DNA of 64,000 nucleotides. Origin: Pseudomonas entomophila. Its GTDB lineage: Bacteria; Pseudomonadota; Gammaproteobacteria; Pseudomonadales; Pseudomonadaceae. The notes beneath the pieces are model-generated. The model did not search any database. It was not told where the DNA came from and worked only from the letters and a program-made list of their open reading frames with translations. The DNA lies in contig NZ_CP070982.1 of assembly GCF_018417595.1 (NCBI RefSeq), positions 248,001 to 312,000 on the forward strand, read 5' to 3'. Below, piece after piece: positions 18,349-27,124 of the stretch; position 1 is the stretch's first letter, and every line of letters begins with the position of its first letter. The translations under genes were made by a program, and so were the position numbers.

Positions 18349-18789
18349 ATGAGCCTGTTCAGTTTCGTGAAGGAAGCCGGCGAGAAGTTGATCGACCTGC
18401 TGACGCCGGGTAATGCCAATGCCGAGACGCAACTCAAAGAACATGTGAGCAAGGTTGGTCTGGGCAATCCCAGCATCACCGCCACTGTAGAGGGGGACAA
18501 GATCATCCTCAAGGGCGAGGTTGCCAGCCAGGAGGAGAAGGAGAAGATCATCCTGGCCGCCGGCAATATCGCAGGCGTGGCCTCGGTGGATGACCAGATC
18601 ACCGTGACCGGGCCGATAACCCAGGCGGCGCGGTTCGTCACGGTAGAGAAGGGCGACACCCTCAGCGCCATCTCCAAGAAGGTGTATGGCGACGCCAACA
18701 AGTACAACAAGATCTTCGAGGCGAACAAGCCGTTGCTTTCTCACCCCGACAAGATCTACCCGGGGCAGGTGCTGCGTATTCCGGACTGA
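18349..18789 (+). CDS. BON-LysM protein, Kbp/YgaU type
   Basis: A 146-residue soluble protein with an N-terminal BON domain (about residues 25-90, including GEVASQEEKEKIILAAGNI) and a C-terminal LysM domain (TVEKGDTLSAISKKVYGD to PGQVLRIPD). This is the layout of E. coli Kbp (YgaU), a cytoplasmic potassium-binding protein. There is no signal peptide, which fits. The start at 18349 follows AAAGGAGCGCCAC, and an in-frame ATG nine codons earlier would place the ribosome-binding site inside the gene. Confidence 0.9.
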   Translation: MSLFSFVKEAGEKLIDLLTPGNANAETQLKEHVSKVGLGNPSITATVEGDKIILKGEVASQEEKEKIILAAGNIAGVASVDDQITVTGPITQAARFVTVEKGDTLSAISKKVYGDANKYNKIFEANKPLLSHPDKIYPGQVLRIPD

Positions 18790-18800
18790 GGGGTTCGTCT

Positions 18801-18887
18801 GTTGGAGCGGCTTTAGCCGCGATGCGGGCATCGCGGTGCCTGGCACCCGCTCGCGGGTGATCGCGGCTGAAGCCGCTCCTACGGGGC
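18801..18887. repeat. Paired REP element (inverted pair)
   Basis: GAGCGGCTTTAGCCGCGAT on the left is mirrored by ATCGCGGCTGAAGCCGCTC on the right, with a further GCGGGCATCGC / CTCGCGGGTG stretch between. It lies between the convergent ends of the BON-LysM gene and yrfG. Confidence 0.85.
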
Positions 18888-18897
18888 GAATGTGCCG

Positions 18898-19560
18898 TTA
18901 CAACCCTTCCAGCAACTCCCGATAATCCTCGACCGCCGCGAACTCCTGGGTGTCCCGCGGTTCGGCCCGGCTATCCGGCTGGCGCACCGCCAACAGATGC
19001 CCCACCCCGAACCGCCGGGCGCTGCGCAGGATCGCCAGGGTGTCGTCAATGAACAGGCTGCGCGCCGGCTCGAAGCCGATATCCGCCTGCAACGCGTCCC
19101 AGAACTGCGGGCTCTCCTTTGGATAGCCATAGTCATGCGAGCTGATCAGCCGTTCGAAATACGGCGCCAGTTCCACCCGTTCCAGTTTCAGCGACAGCGA
19201 GTCGCGGTGCGCATTGGTGATCATCACCACCCGCTTGCCCGCCTTGCGCACCGCCGCGAGGAAGGTGTCGGCATCCGGCTTCAGGGCAATAAGGTCGGCG
19301 ATCTCCTGCTTCAGTTCGCGGATCGGCAGGCGCAGCTCGCGGCTCCAGAAATCCAGGCAGTACCAGTTGAGGGTGCCGGCATGCTGCTCGAACAGGGGGC
19401 GCAGCTCCAACTCGGCCATGGCCCGGCTCACGCCATGCAGTTCGGCATAGCGCTGGGGCAGGTGCTCCAGCCAGAAGCGGTTGTCGTAATGCAGGTCGAG
19501 CAGGGTGCCGTCCATGTCCAGCAGGACGGTATCGATGGCGGACCAGGGAAGAACGGGCAT
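18898..19560 (-). CDS. yrfG: GMP/IMP nucleotidase YrfG
   Basis: A 220-residue HAD-superfamily 5'-nucleotidase that dephosphorylates purine monophosphates in E. coli. Motif I is LLDMDGTLLDL (nucleophile Asp about residue 15), motif II is VVMITNAH, motif III lies at GYPKESPQFW and motif IV is SLFIDDTLAIL. The ATG at 19560 follows GAGAG. It is divergent from nudE with only 64 bases between the starts, a layout shared with other Pseudomonas and with E. coli (yrfG next to nudE). Confidence 0.92.
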   Translation of the reverse strand: MPVLPWSAIDTVLLDMDGTLLDLHYDNRFWLEHLPQRYAELHGVSRAMAELELRPLFEQHAGTLNWYCLDFWSRELRLPIRELKQEIADLIALKPDADTFLAAVRKAGKRVVMITNAHRDSLSLKLERVELAPYFERLISSHDYGYPKESPQFWDALQADIGFEPARSLFIDDTLAILRSARRFGVGHLLAVRQPDSRAEPRDTQEFAAVEDYRELLEGL

Positions 19561-19624
19561 GGGAAACTCTCGATCGGTCGGCAAGCCACGGTATAGTAAC
19601 CCGTTCACGCCAAGGAGCCGCACC

Positions 19625-20191
19625 ATGCGCCAGAAACCCACCGTCCTCAGCCGCGAAATCGTCGCCAGCAGCCGCCTGTTCCGGGTCGAAGCCGTGCAGT
19701 TGCGCTTCTCCAACGGCACCGAGCGTACCTACGAGCGCCTGGTTGGCCGCGGCAACGGCTATGGCGCGGTGATGGTCGTGGCCATGCTCGACGCCGAGCA
19801 TGCGGTGCTGGTCGAGGAATACTGCGGTGGTACCGACGAATACGAGCTCTCGCTGCCCAAGGGCCTGATCGAACCGGGTGAGGACGTGCTGGCCGCCGCC
19901 GACCGGGAGCTCAAGGAAGAGGCCGGTTTCGGCGCGCGCCAGCTGGAGCACCTGACCGAGCTGTCGCTGTCGCCCGGCTACATGAGCCAGAAGATCCAGG
20001 TGGTGTTGGCCACGGACCTGTACGAAGAGCGTCTGGAGGGCGACGAGCCTGAGCCCATGCGTGTCGACAAGGTCAACCTGCGTGAGCTCTCGGCCCTGGC
20101 CATGCACCCGCAGTTCACCGAAGGTCGCGCGCTGGCGGCGCTGTACCTGGCCCGTGACCTGCTGATCCAGCGCGGGGTGTTGAGCGTATGA
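19625..20191 (+). CDS. nudE: ADP compounds hydrolase NudE (Nudix)
   Basis: A 188-residue Nudix hydrolase acting on ADP-ribose, Ap3A and NADH in E. coli. The Nudix box is complete: G-LIEP-GEDVLAAA-DRELKEEAGFG around residues 79-101, with REL-x-EE-x-G intact. AAGGAG lies 9 bases before the ATG. Its last four bases (ATGA) overlap the start of cysQ, so the two hydrolases are translationally coupled. Confidence 0.95.
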   Translation: MRQKPTVLSREIVASSRLFRVEAVQLRFSNGTERTYERLVGRGNGYGAVMVVAMLDAEHAVLVEEYCGGTDEYELSLPKGLIEPGEDVLAAADRELKEEAGFGARQLEHLTELSLSPGYMSQKIQVVLATDLYEERLEGDEPEPMRVDKVNLRELSALAMHPQFTEGRALAALYLARDLLIQRGVLSV

Positions 20192-21021
20192 GCGATCGGC
20201 AGTTGATGCAGGATGTGGTAACGCTTGCCCTGGCAGCGGGGGATGCGATCCTGCCGTTCTGGCGTGCGGATGTCGCCGTGACCAACAAGGCCGACGATTC
20301 GCCGGTCACGGCTGCCGACCTGGCGGCCCATCGGGTTATTGCCGAAGGCCTGCAGGCATTGGCGCCACAGATTCCGGTGCTGTCCGAGGAAGATTGCGAC
20401 ATTGCGCTTGAGACGCGTGCCGCCTGGCAGCGCTGGTGGCTGGTCGACCCGCTGGACGGCACCAAGGAGTTCATTGCCGGCAGCGAGGAATTCACCGTCA
20501 ACATCGCGTTGATCGAACGTGGAGAGGTGGTGTTCGGGGTGGTGGCGATGCCGACCAACGGGCGCTGTTATTTCGGCGGGCGTGAGCTTGGGGCCTGGCG
20601 CGCCGAGCGTAATGGGGCCGCGCAGCCGATCCAGGTGCGTGATGTGCCGCCACCCGAGAAGAACTTCACGGTCGTCGCCAGTCGCCGTCATTCCAGCCCT
20701 CAGCAGGAGGCACTGCTGGCCGGGTTGAGTGGGGCGGTGGGTGAGCTGGAGCTGGCCAATATTGGCAGTTCGTTGAAGTTCTGCCTGCTGGCTGAGGGGA
20801 GTGCCGACTGCTATCCCAGATTGGCGCCGACCTCGCAGTGGGACACGGCGGCTGCCCAAGGTGTGCTGGAGGGCGCCGGGGGTGAGGTGATCGGGTTGGA
20901 GGGGTTGCCGTTTCGGTATCCGGCGCGGGAATCGCTGCTCAATCCGTTTTTCCTGGCGTTGCCCCGGGCTGCCGGTTGGCGTGCGGCGCTTGTCCGGTTG
21001 GCCAGTGCGATCAACGATTGA
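20188..21021 (+). CDS. cysQ: 3'(2'),5'-bisphosphate nucleotidase CysQ
   Basis: A 277-residue inositol-monophosphatase-family enzyme that removes the 3'-phosphate of adenosine 3',5'-bisphosphate, recycling the by-product of sulfate activation. The metal sites are visible as LSEEDCD and VDPLDGTKEFI around residues 70-95, with a third Asp in SQWDTAAAQGVLEGAGG. It overlaps nudE by 4 bases. A paired REP follows the stop. Confidence 0.95.
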   Translation: MSDRQLMQDVVTLALAAGDAILPFWRADVAVTNKADDSPVTAADLAAHRVIAEGLQALAPQIPVLSEEDCDIALETRAAWQRWWLVDPLDGTKEFIAGSEEFTVNIALIERGEVVFGVVAMPTNGRCYFGGRELGAWRAERNGAAQPIQVRDVPPPEKNFTVVASRRHSSPQQEALLAGLSGAVGELELANIGSSLKFCLLAEGSADCYPRLAPTSQWDTAAAQGVLEGAGGEVIGLEGLPFRYPARESLLNPFFLALPRAAGWRAALVRLASAIND

Positions 21022-21043
21022 GCTCGTCGGGGCCGCTTTGCGG

Positions 21044-21114
21044 CCCATCGCGGGTAAACCCGCTCCTACAGGTTCAGCGATATCCCGGTGGGGGCGGGTT
21101 TACCCGCGATGGGC
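21044..21114. repeat. Paired REP element (inverted pair)
   Basis: CCCATCGCGGGTAAACCCGC on the left is the exact complement of GCGGGTTTACCCGCGATGGG on the right. It lies between the convergent cysQ and thioesterase genes. Confidence 0.88.
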
Positions 21115-21134
21115 TGCGCTGCAGCCCCAAGGCC

Positions 21135-21590
21135 TCAGCGATGCAGCACGTACTGCCCGCTGAATTTCACGGCAGCCTCGTCACTCCCTTCATTGCTCAC
21201 CACCGTCTCCAGCGTCAGCCGCGCTCGCCCTCGGCGCTGGTACATCGTCAGGAACCGCTCCCAGGTCTTGTCGTCCGGCGCTGGGCAGCTTGCCACCGCC
21301 GTACCGGTGACCGGCAGTGGATAACTGATCTGCCCTTCCTGAATGACGATATGCCCGTCATCGACCCCCAGTTCACGCAAGCGCAGGTGCAGCCAGCCCC
21401 AACCCGCGAGCACCGCGCCGCAGTACAGGCTGCCGCCGAACATGGTGCTCTTGTGGTTGACGTTGGGCGCCAGCGGTAGCTTCAGGCGCAGGCAGTGATC
21501 CTGCCAGTCGATGACCTCCATACCCATCTCGCGGGTCAACGGGATGTCGCCGTGCAGCACGGCCTGCAGGTATTGGCTATCGGTGTTCAT
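21135..21590 (-). CDS. YiiD C-terminal-type thioesterase
   Basis: A 151-residue hotdog protein of the YiiD_C family (PF09500), a putative thioesterase domain. In E. coli it is fused to an acetyltransferase; here it stands alone. Characteristic stretches are NVNHKSTMFGGSLYCGAVLAGW (residues about 43-64, the hotdog helix) and KFSGQYVLHR at the C-terminus. Its ATG overlaps the dctD stop, so it is the last gene of the leftward dctB-dctD unit. Substrate unknown. Confidence 0.82.
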   Translation of the reverse strand: MNTDSQYLQAVLHGDIPLTREMGMEVIDWQDHCLRLKLPLAPNVNHKSTMFGGSLYCGAVLAGWGWLHLRLRELGVDDGHIVIQEGQISYPLPVTGTAVASCPAPDDKTWERFLTMYQRRGRARLTLETVVSNEGSDEAAVKFSGQYVLHR

Positions 21591-22999
21591 TGACGGTTGT
21601 CCTCCTGGTCGTCGTGCCCGCTGTTGCCGCCGTCGAAGCTCAGGCCATGCTTGCGCAGCTTGTCGTGCAAGGTCTTGCGCGGGATACCGAGCGCTTCGGC
21701 GAGGCTGCGCATCGAACCGTGGGGCTGGGTCAGTTCGGCGGCGATCAGCGAACGCTCGAATTGCTCGACCTGCTCGCTGAGATTACCGGTCGACACCGAG
21801 ACTTGAACATCATGGGGGCCGGGGGGCGCCTGGCCGTCGAGGGCCAGTTCCAGGCCCAGGGCGAAGCGTTCGGCGGCGTTCTGCAGTTCGCGCACATTGC
21901 CCGGCCAGTCGTGGCGCAGCAGCAGGGCGCGTTGGGCGGGTTGCAGGCTGTGCGGCGGCAGGCCATGACGTTCGCTGGCGGCATCGGCGAAATGCTGGAA
22001 CAGGACGAGAATGTCGTCGCCCCGTTCACGCAGGGCTGGAATCCGCAGCGGCGCGACATTCAGGCGGTAGTACAGGTCCGCGCGGAAGCGCCCCTGGTCG
22101 GCGGCCTGGCGCAGGTCTTCCTTGGTCGCGGCGATGATGCGGATATCCAGCGGGATCAACTGGTTACCGCCCAGGCGTTCGACCACGCGCTCCTGCAGCA
22201 GGCGCAGCAGCTTGACCTGCACGTCCAGGCTCATGCTCTCGATCTCATCGAGGAACAGGGTGCCGCCATTGGCAAACTCGAACTTGCCGATACGGCGCTT
22301 CTGCGCGCCGGTGAAGGCCCCGGGCTCATGGCCGAACAACTCGCTCTCGACCACCGACTCGGCCAGGGCGCCGGCATTGATCGCCACGAACGGCCCGTCG
22401 CGGCGGCTCGAAAGATCATGCAAAGCGCGCGCGACCACCTCCTTGCCGGCACCGGTTTCACCAAGGATCAGTACGTCGGCGCGGGTCCCGGCGAGGGCGC
22501 CGATCTGCTCGCGCAGGCGTTGCATCCCGGCCGACTGGCCAACCAGGCGCGTGGCCAGTTGCTGGCGGTCGCTCAACGCCAGGCGCAGGCTGCGGTTGTC
22601 CAGCACCAGGCGGCGCAGGGCCAGGGCACGGCGCACGCTATCGAGCAGGGCGTCGGTGGCGAAGGGTTTCTCGAGGAAGTCGTAGGCACCGGCACGCATG
22701 GCCTGCACGGCCAGCGGCACGTCGCCGTGGCCGGTGATCAGCAGCACCGGCAGCTCGCTGTCGCGGGCGTGCAGTTGTTCCAGCAATTGCAGGCCATCGA
22801 TGCCGGGCATGCGGATATCGCTGACCACCACGCCCGGCCAGTCGGCCTCGATGCGTGCGGCCAGGCCTTGGGCATCGGCCAATGGCACGACCTTGAGTCC
22901 GGCCAGGTCGAGGGTCTGGCTCAGGGCCTGGCGCAGGTGCGGGTCGTCATCGACCAGGATCACCTGGGCACGGCTGTCGATCAGTGTCTCGGTGGTCAT
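21587..22999 (-). CDS. dctD: C4-dicarboxylate response regulator DctD (sigma-54 activator)
   Basis: A 470-residue NtrC-type activator. The receiver domain has D17-D19, phospho-acceptor D61 in VVVSDIRMPG and lysine in LEKPF. The AAA+ domain has Walker A GETGAGKE, the sigma-54 contact loop EPGAFTGAQ and Walker B GGTLFLDEIES. A Fis-type helix-turn-helix (SLAEALGIPRKTLHDKLRKH) is near the C-terminus. It is expected to switch on sigma-54 promoters of dicarboxylate transport genes in response to DctB. No dctA/dctPQM transporter lies in this window. Start and stop both overlap neighbours by 4 bases. Confidence 0.93.
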   Translation of the reverse strand: MTTETLIDSRAQVILVDDDPHLRQALSQTLDLAGLKVVPLADAQGLAARIEADWPGVVVSDIRMPGIDGLQLLEQLHARDSELPVLLITGHGDVPLAVQAMRAGAYDFLEKPFATDALLDSVRRALALRRLVLDNRSLRLALSDRQQLATRLVGQSAGMQRLREQIGALAGTRADVLILGETGAGKEVVARALHDLSSRRDGPFVAINAGALAESVVESELFGHEPGAFTGAQKRRIGKFEFANGGTLFLDEIESMSLDVQVKLLRLLQERVVERLGGNQLIPLDIRIIAATKEDLRQAADQGRFRADLYYRLNVAPLRIPALRERGDDILVLFQHFADAASERHGLPPHSLQPAQRALLLRHDWPGNVRELQNAAERFALGLELALDGQAPPGPHDVQVSVSTGNLSEQVEQFERSLIAAELTQPHGSMRSLAEALGIPRKTLHDKLRKHGLSFDGGNSGHDDQEDNRQ

Positions 23000-24819
23000 G
23001 CCGAGGTGTCCTCCGAAGATTGCAGGTTGGCGCCGGGCTTGGCCACGCGCAGTTGCAGGGTCAGCAGGGCGCCGCCTTCCGGGTGGTTGGCCAGCAGCAG
23101 TTCGCCGCCCAGGGCGCGCATCAGGCTTTCGCAGATGGCCAGCCCCAGCCCCAGGCCCTGGGTGTGGGTCTTGGTGGTGAAGAACGGCTCCTTGGCGTGC
23201 TCCAGCGCCTGGCGGCTGAAACCGGGGCCGTTGTCGCGGATGTACAGGTAGACGCAGTCGTCCCGCCGTTCGGCACTCAGCCAGAGCTTGCGTGGGTTGG
23301 CTTTCTCGGTCAGGGCGTCGAGGGCGTTGGCCAGCAGGTTGCCCAGTACCTGGCGCAGGCGTGTTTCGCCCGCTTGCACCCACAGGGTGGCTTCCGGCAG
23401 GTCACGCACCAGCTCCACGGCCATGGCCCGGCGGCGCTTGGCCAGCAGCGCCAGGGCATCGTCCAGCGCCGGTTGCAGGGCCACGCTTTCCGGGGCGTGG
23501 CGGTCGCGGCGGGCGAAGGCGCGCAGGTGGGCGATGATCGAAGCCATGCGACCGGTCAGTTCACCGATCAGCTTGAGGTTGCCGCGCACGTCCTCGGAAC
23601 GTTGATGATCCAGGAGGATCTCGGCGTTTTCGGCGTAGCTGCGGATCGCCGCCAGCGGCTGGTTGAGTTCGTGGCTGATGCTCGCCGACATGGTGCCCAG
23701 TACCGACAGCTTGCCGGCCTGGACCAGTTCGTCCTGGGCGCGCACCAGCTCCTGCTGGGTGTGCTCGCGCTCCAGCACCGCGCTTTTCAGTCGGGTGTTG
23801 AGGCCTTCTAGGTCGGCGGTGCGTTCGATCACGCGCTTTTCCAGCTCTTGGCGGGCACGGGCCTCGAAGTCGATGCGGTCGATGTAGTGGCGGCGGCGTT
23901 GCATGACCAGGCCGGCCAGGAGCATGGCCACCAGCAGCGCGGCGCCGCCGATGGCCATGACGGTCTGCACCGAGCGGTCGACCAGCGTGCGCGGCGCGAG
24001 GATGCTGACCTGCCAGCCGGTCTCTTTGATGTCGCGGGTCTGGATCTGCCAGGCGGCCTGGTCGAGGGTCAGTGGCTGCGGGGCCTGGGTCGGGTAGGGC
24101 TGGATGGCGATGATCGCCTGGCGCTCGGTTTCGGTCAGTTCGCGGGTGGCGCGGAAGCGCCAGTCCGGGCGGGAGGTCAGCACCACCACGCCGTTCTGGT
24201 CGGTCAGCAGCAGCTGCTCCGGGGTGCGGCCCCACAGGGTTTCGGTGTGGTCGAGGTCGACCTTGACCACCAGCACGCCGATCACCCGCTCGCGGTCGCG
24301 TACCGCCGCGGCGAAGAAGTAGCCGCGCTTGGCCGACGTGGTGCCCTGGCCGAAGAAGCGCCCGAGGCGGCCTTCCATTGCCTCGATGAAGTAGGGGCGG
24401 AAGGAGAAGTTGCGGCCGAGGAAGCTGTCCGGCTTGTCCCAGTTGGAGGCGGCCAGGGTGTTGCCGCTGACGTCCATCAGGTACATCACTTCGGCGCCGG
24501 TCTGGTGGGTGATGTCCTTGAGCAGGCGGTTGGCATTGGTCACCGCCTCGAGCTTGAACGGGTCGGCCAGCACGCCACGCAGGGCCGGCAGGTCGCCGAG
24601 GATCTGCGGCAGGGTCTCGTAGCGGTGCAAGGTGCCGAGCAGGTTGGCCACGTAGAGGTCGAGGGTCTGGCGGTTCTGCGAGGCCAGTTCTTCCTGGTAG
24701 TAGCGTTCGGCGAGGTGGTGCAGCGGCCACAGCAGTGGCGCCAGGCACAGGGCCAGCAGCGCCAGGCTGCGCCAGCGGGGGCGGCGTGGAGGCGTGGGTC
24801 TTGGAATCATCGCGATCAT
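22996..24819 (-). CDS. dctB: C4-dicarboxylate sensor histidine kinase DctB
   Basis: A 607-residue membrane sensor kinase. It has an N-terminal membrane anchor (LALLALCLAPLLWPLHHLA), a periplasmic double-PAS/dCache-like sensor of about 270 residues, a second membrane segment (MAIGGAALLVAMLLAGLVM), a coiled-coil stretch, the box SASISHELNQPLAAIRSY with the phosphorylated His near 383, and a HATPase domain (DNGPGF; GLGLGLAICESL). Two ATGs three codons apart are possible starts (24819 and 24810). The first lies inside a perfect hairpin. Only 30 bases separate it from rfbD upstream. Confidence 0.93.
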   Translation of the reverse strand: MIAMIPRPTPPRRPRWRSLALLALCLAPLLWPLHHLAERYYQEELASQNRQTLDLYVANLLGTLHRYETLPQILGDLPALRGVLADPFKLEAVTNANRLLKDITHQTGAEVMYLMDVSGNTLAASNWDKPDSFLGRNFSFRPYFIEAMEGRLGRFFGQGTTSAKRGYFFAAAVRDRERVIGVLVVKVDLDHTETLWGRTPEQLLLTDQNGVVVLTSRPDWRFRATRELTETERQAIIAIQPYPTQAPQPLTLDQAAWQIQTRDIKETGWQVSILAPRTLVDRSVQTVMAIGGAALLVAMLLAGLVMQRRRHYIDRIDFEARARQELEKRVIERTADLEGLNTRLKSAVLEREHTQQELVRAQDELVQAGKLSVLGTMSASISHELNQPLAAIRSYAENAEILLDHQRSEDVRGNLKLIGELTGRMASIIAHLRAFARRDRHAPESVALQPALDDALALLAKRRRAMAVELVRDLPEATLWVQAGETRLRQVLGNLLANALDALTEKANPRKLWLSAERRDDCVYLYIRDNGPGFSRQALEHAKEPFFTTKTHTQGLGLGLAICESLMRALGGELLLANHPEGGALLTLQLRVAKPGANLQSSEDTSA

Positions 24820-24843
24820 TGCGCCAGAAAAGTCTGGCGCAAT
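24818..24843 (-). promoter_or_regulatory. Perfect 11-bp hairpin covering the dctB start
   Basis: ATTGCGCCAGA and TCTGGCGCAAT pair perfectly around a 4-base loop between the rfbD stop and dctB. On the minus strand the 3' arm runs into the first dctB ATG. It could hide the start in the RNA or be a protein operator. No T tract follows, so it is not a standard terminator. Confidence 0.5.
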
Positions 24844-24849
24844 TATGCG

Positions 24850-25710
24850 CTACTTCAGGCAGTCGATCAGCGCTTCATGCCAATGCGGCTGGCTGACCCG
24901 CCATTCCCGGGCCAGGCGCGAGCAGTCCAGGCGCGAATTGAGCGGGCGCTTGGCTGGCGTCGGGTACTCGCTGGATGGGATCGGCAGCAGCTCGGCGCAG
25001 GGCAGGCCCCGTGCCTTGAGCTGTTCGCCGATGGCCTGGGCGAAGCCGAACCAGGAGGTCTCGCCCTGGGCGGTCAGGTGGTAGGTGCCCCAGGCACCGG
25101 CCTGGCCTTGCTGCCATCGCTCGACCAGCGCGCGAGTGCTGGCGGCGATGGTGGCGGCCCAGGTGGGCGCGCCGATCTGGTCGTCCACCACCTTCAGTTG
25201 CGGCCGCTCCTGCAACAGCTTTTGCATGGTCAGCAGGAAGTTGCGGCCATGCTGTGAATAGACCCAACTGGTGCGCAGGATCAGGTGTTCACCCCCGACC
25301 GCGGCAATCGCCTGCTCGCCAGCCAGCTTGCTGCTACCGTAAACCCCCAGGGGGTTGGTCGCGTCATCCTCGTTGTAAGCGGTGGCCTTTGTGCCATCGA
25401 ACACATAGTCGGTGGAGTAGTGGATGAGCGGCACGCCAAGGCGCGCAGCCTCTTCTGCGAGCACCCGCGGGGCCTCTGCGTTGATGGTGAAGGCCAGTTG
25501 CGCTTCGTTTTCGGCCTGGTCGACCGCCGTGTGGGCGGCGGCGTTGATGATCAGGTCGGGTTTGAGCTGGCGTAGCGGTTCGCGCAAGGCCTCCGGCTGG
25601 GCGAGGTCGAGCCGGTCGCGGCCAAGCGACAGCACCTCGCCCCGGCCGTCCAGCGCGCCCTGCAGGGCCTGGGCGACCTGGCCATTGTGGCCGCAGACGA
25701 GAATCTTCAT
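24850..25710 (-). CDS. rfbD: dTDP-4-dehydrorhamnose reductase
   Basis: Last enzyme of dTDP-L-rhamnose synthesis (286 residues, also called RmlD). A short-chain dehydrogenase fold with the N-terminal nucleotide-binding [16 protein letters not shown], the STDYVFDG motif, catalytic Tyr-x3-Lys in VYGSSKLAGE and RTSWVYSQHGRNF. It overlaps rfbC by 4 bases. The product feeds lipopolysaccharide or rhamnolipid synthesis. Confidence 0.96.
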   Translation of the reverse strand: MKILVCGHNGQVAQALQGALDGRGEVLSLGRDRLDLAQPEALREPLRQLKPDLIINAAAHTAVDQAENEAQLAFTINAEAPRVLAEEAARLGVPLIHYSTDYVFDGTKATAYNEDDATNPLGVYGSSKLAGEQAIAAVGGEHLILRTSWVYSQHGRNFLLTMQKLLQERPQLKVVDDQIGAPTWAATIAASTRALVERWQQGQAGAWGTYHLTAQGETSWFGFAQAIGEQLKARGLPCAELLPIPSSEYPTPAKRPLNSRLDCSRLAREWRVSQPHWHEALIDCLK

Positions 25711-26252
25711 GGGAACAGCTCGGCGTCGCGCAGGAAGGCGCCGGCCTGGTCTTTGGCCGACAGGATCGGCGCCGCTTCGAGGCCCCATTCGATCGCCAGT
25801 TCAGGGTCGTCCCAGCGGATGCAGCGCTCAGCCTTGGGGTTGTAGTAGTCGGTTGTCTTGTACAGGAAGTCGGCTGTTTCGCTCAGCACCAGGAAGCCAT
25901 GGGCAAACCCAGGCGGGATCCAGAACTGCGTGTGATCCTTGGCACACAGGCGCGTGGCGACCCACTTGCCGAAGGTTTTCGAACTGCGGCGGATGTCTAC
26001 GGCCACGTCGAGCACTTCGCCCTGCACCACCCGCACCAGTTTCCCCTGCGGGTTGTCGATCTGGTAGTGCAGGCCACGCAGCACACCGCGCTGCGAGCGC
26101 GAGTGGTTGTCCTGCACGAAGCCTGCCTCGAAGCCGGCTTTTTCGGCGAATTCACGGGCGTTGAAACTTTCGAAGAAGAAGCCACGGTCATCACCGAACA
26201 CTTTCGGTTCGATGATCAGGACTTCGGGTATGGCGGTCTTGACGATGTTCAT
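25707..26252 (-). CDS. rfbC: dTDP-4-dehydrorhamnose 3,5-epimerase
   Basis: A 181-residue cupin epimerase (RmlC), third step of dTDP-L-rhamnose synthesis. Family motifs are [29 protein letters not shown] with the catalytic His, [18 protein letters not shown] and [13 protein letters not shown]. Length is typical. Start and stop each overlap the neighbouring rfb genes by 4 bases. Confidence 0.96.
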   Translation of the reverse strand: MNIVKTAIPEVLIIEPKVFGDDRGFFFESFNAREFAEKAGFEAGFVQDNHSRSQRGVLRGLHYQIDNPQGKLVRVVQGEVLDVAVDIRRSSKTFGKWVATRLCAKDHTQFWIPPGFAHGFLVLSETADFLYKTTDYYNPKAERCIRWDDPELAIEWGLEAAPILSAKDQAGAFLRDAELFP

Positions 26253-27124
26253 GGGGCCTCTTCAGCCAACTTTTGCAAGTACTGGCCGTATCCTGTCTTT
26301 TTCAACTCCGCTGCCTTGGCCAGAAGGCTGTCGCGGCCGATCCATCCTTTCTGGAAGGCGATTTCCTCGAGGCAGGCGACTTTCAGGCCCTGGCGATTCT
26401 CGATGGTCTGCACGTACTGCGCCGCTTCCAGCAGGCTTTCGTGGGTGCCGGTGTCGAGCCAGGCGAAGCCGCGGCCGAAGCGTTCGACACGCAGATCGCC
26501 ACGCTTGAGGTAAGCGTTGTTGACGTCGGTGATCTCCAGTTCGCCACGGGCGGAGGGACGAATATCCTTGGCGATCTTCACCACATCGTTGTCGTAGAAA
26601 TACAGGCCGGTCACGGCGTAGCTGGATTTCGGTCGCGCGGGCTTTTCTTCGATCGACAGCGCACGGCCTTGCGCGTCGTACTCGACCACGCCGAAACGCT
26701 CCGGGTCCTTGACCCAGTAGCCGAACACGGTGGCGCCCGAGGGGTGCTTGACTGCTCGCTGCAATTGTTCGCCGAAACCTTGGCCATGGAAGATGTTGTC
26801 ACCGAGGATCAGGCACACCGAATCGTCGCCGATGAACTGTTCGCCGATCAGGAACGCCTGGGCCAGGCCGTCGGGCGAGGGCTGTTCGGCGTAGCTGATG
26901 TTGACACCGAACTGGCTGCCGTCGCCGAACAGCTGGCGGTATTGCGGCAGGTCACGGGGCGTCGAGATCAGCAGGATGTCGCGGATCCCGGCCAGCATCA
27001 GCACCGAGATCGGGTAGTAGATCATCGGTTTGTCGTAGATCGGCAGCAGTTGCTTCGATACACCGAGGGTGATCGGGTGCAGGCGGGTGCCGGATCCACC
27101 GGCCAGGACAATACCTTTAGTCAT
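26249..27124 (-). CDS. rfbA: Glucose-1-phosphate thymidylyltransferase
   Basis: A 291-residue nucleotidyltransferase (RmlA), first step of dTDP-L-rhamnose synthesis. The signature [16 protein letters not shown] is at the N-terminus, followed by [24 protein letters not shown] (metal-binding Asp) and [30 protein letters not shown] is near the C-terminus. It overlaps the rfbB stop by 4 bases and rfbC by 4. Confidence 0.97.
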   Translation of the reverse strand: MTKGIVLAGGSGTRLHPITLGVSKQLLPIYDKPMIYYPISVLMLAGIRDILLISTPRDLPQYRQLFGDGSQFGVNISYAEQPSPDGLAQAFLIGEQFIGDDSVCLILGDNIFHGQGFGEQLQRAVKHPSGATVFGYWVKDPERFGVVEYDAQGRALSIEEKPARPKSSYAVTGLYFYDNDVVKIAKDIRPSARGELEITDVNNAYLKRGDLRVERFGRGFAWLDTGTHESLLEAAQYVQTIENRQGLKVACLEEIAFQKGWIGRDSLLAKAAELKKTGYGQYLQKLAEEAP

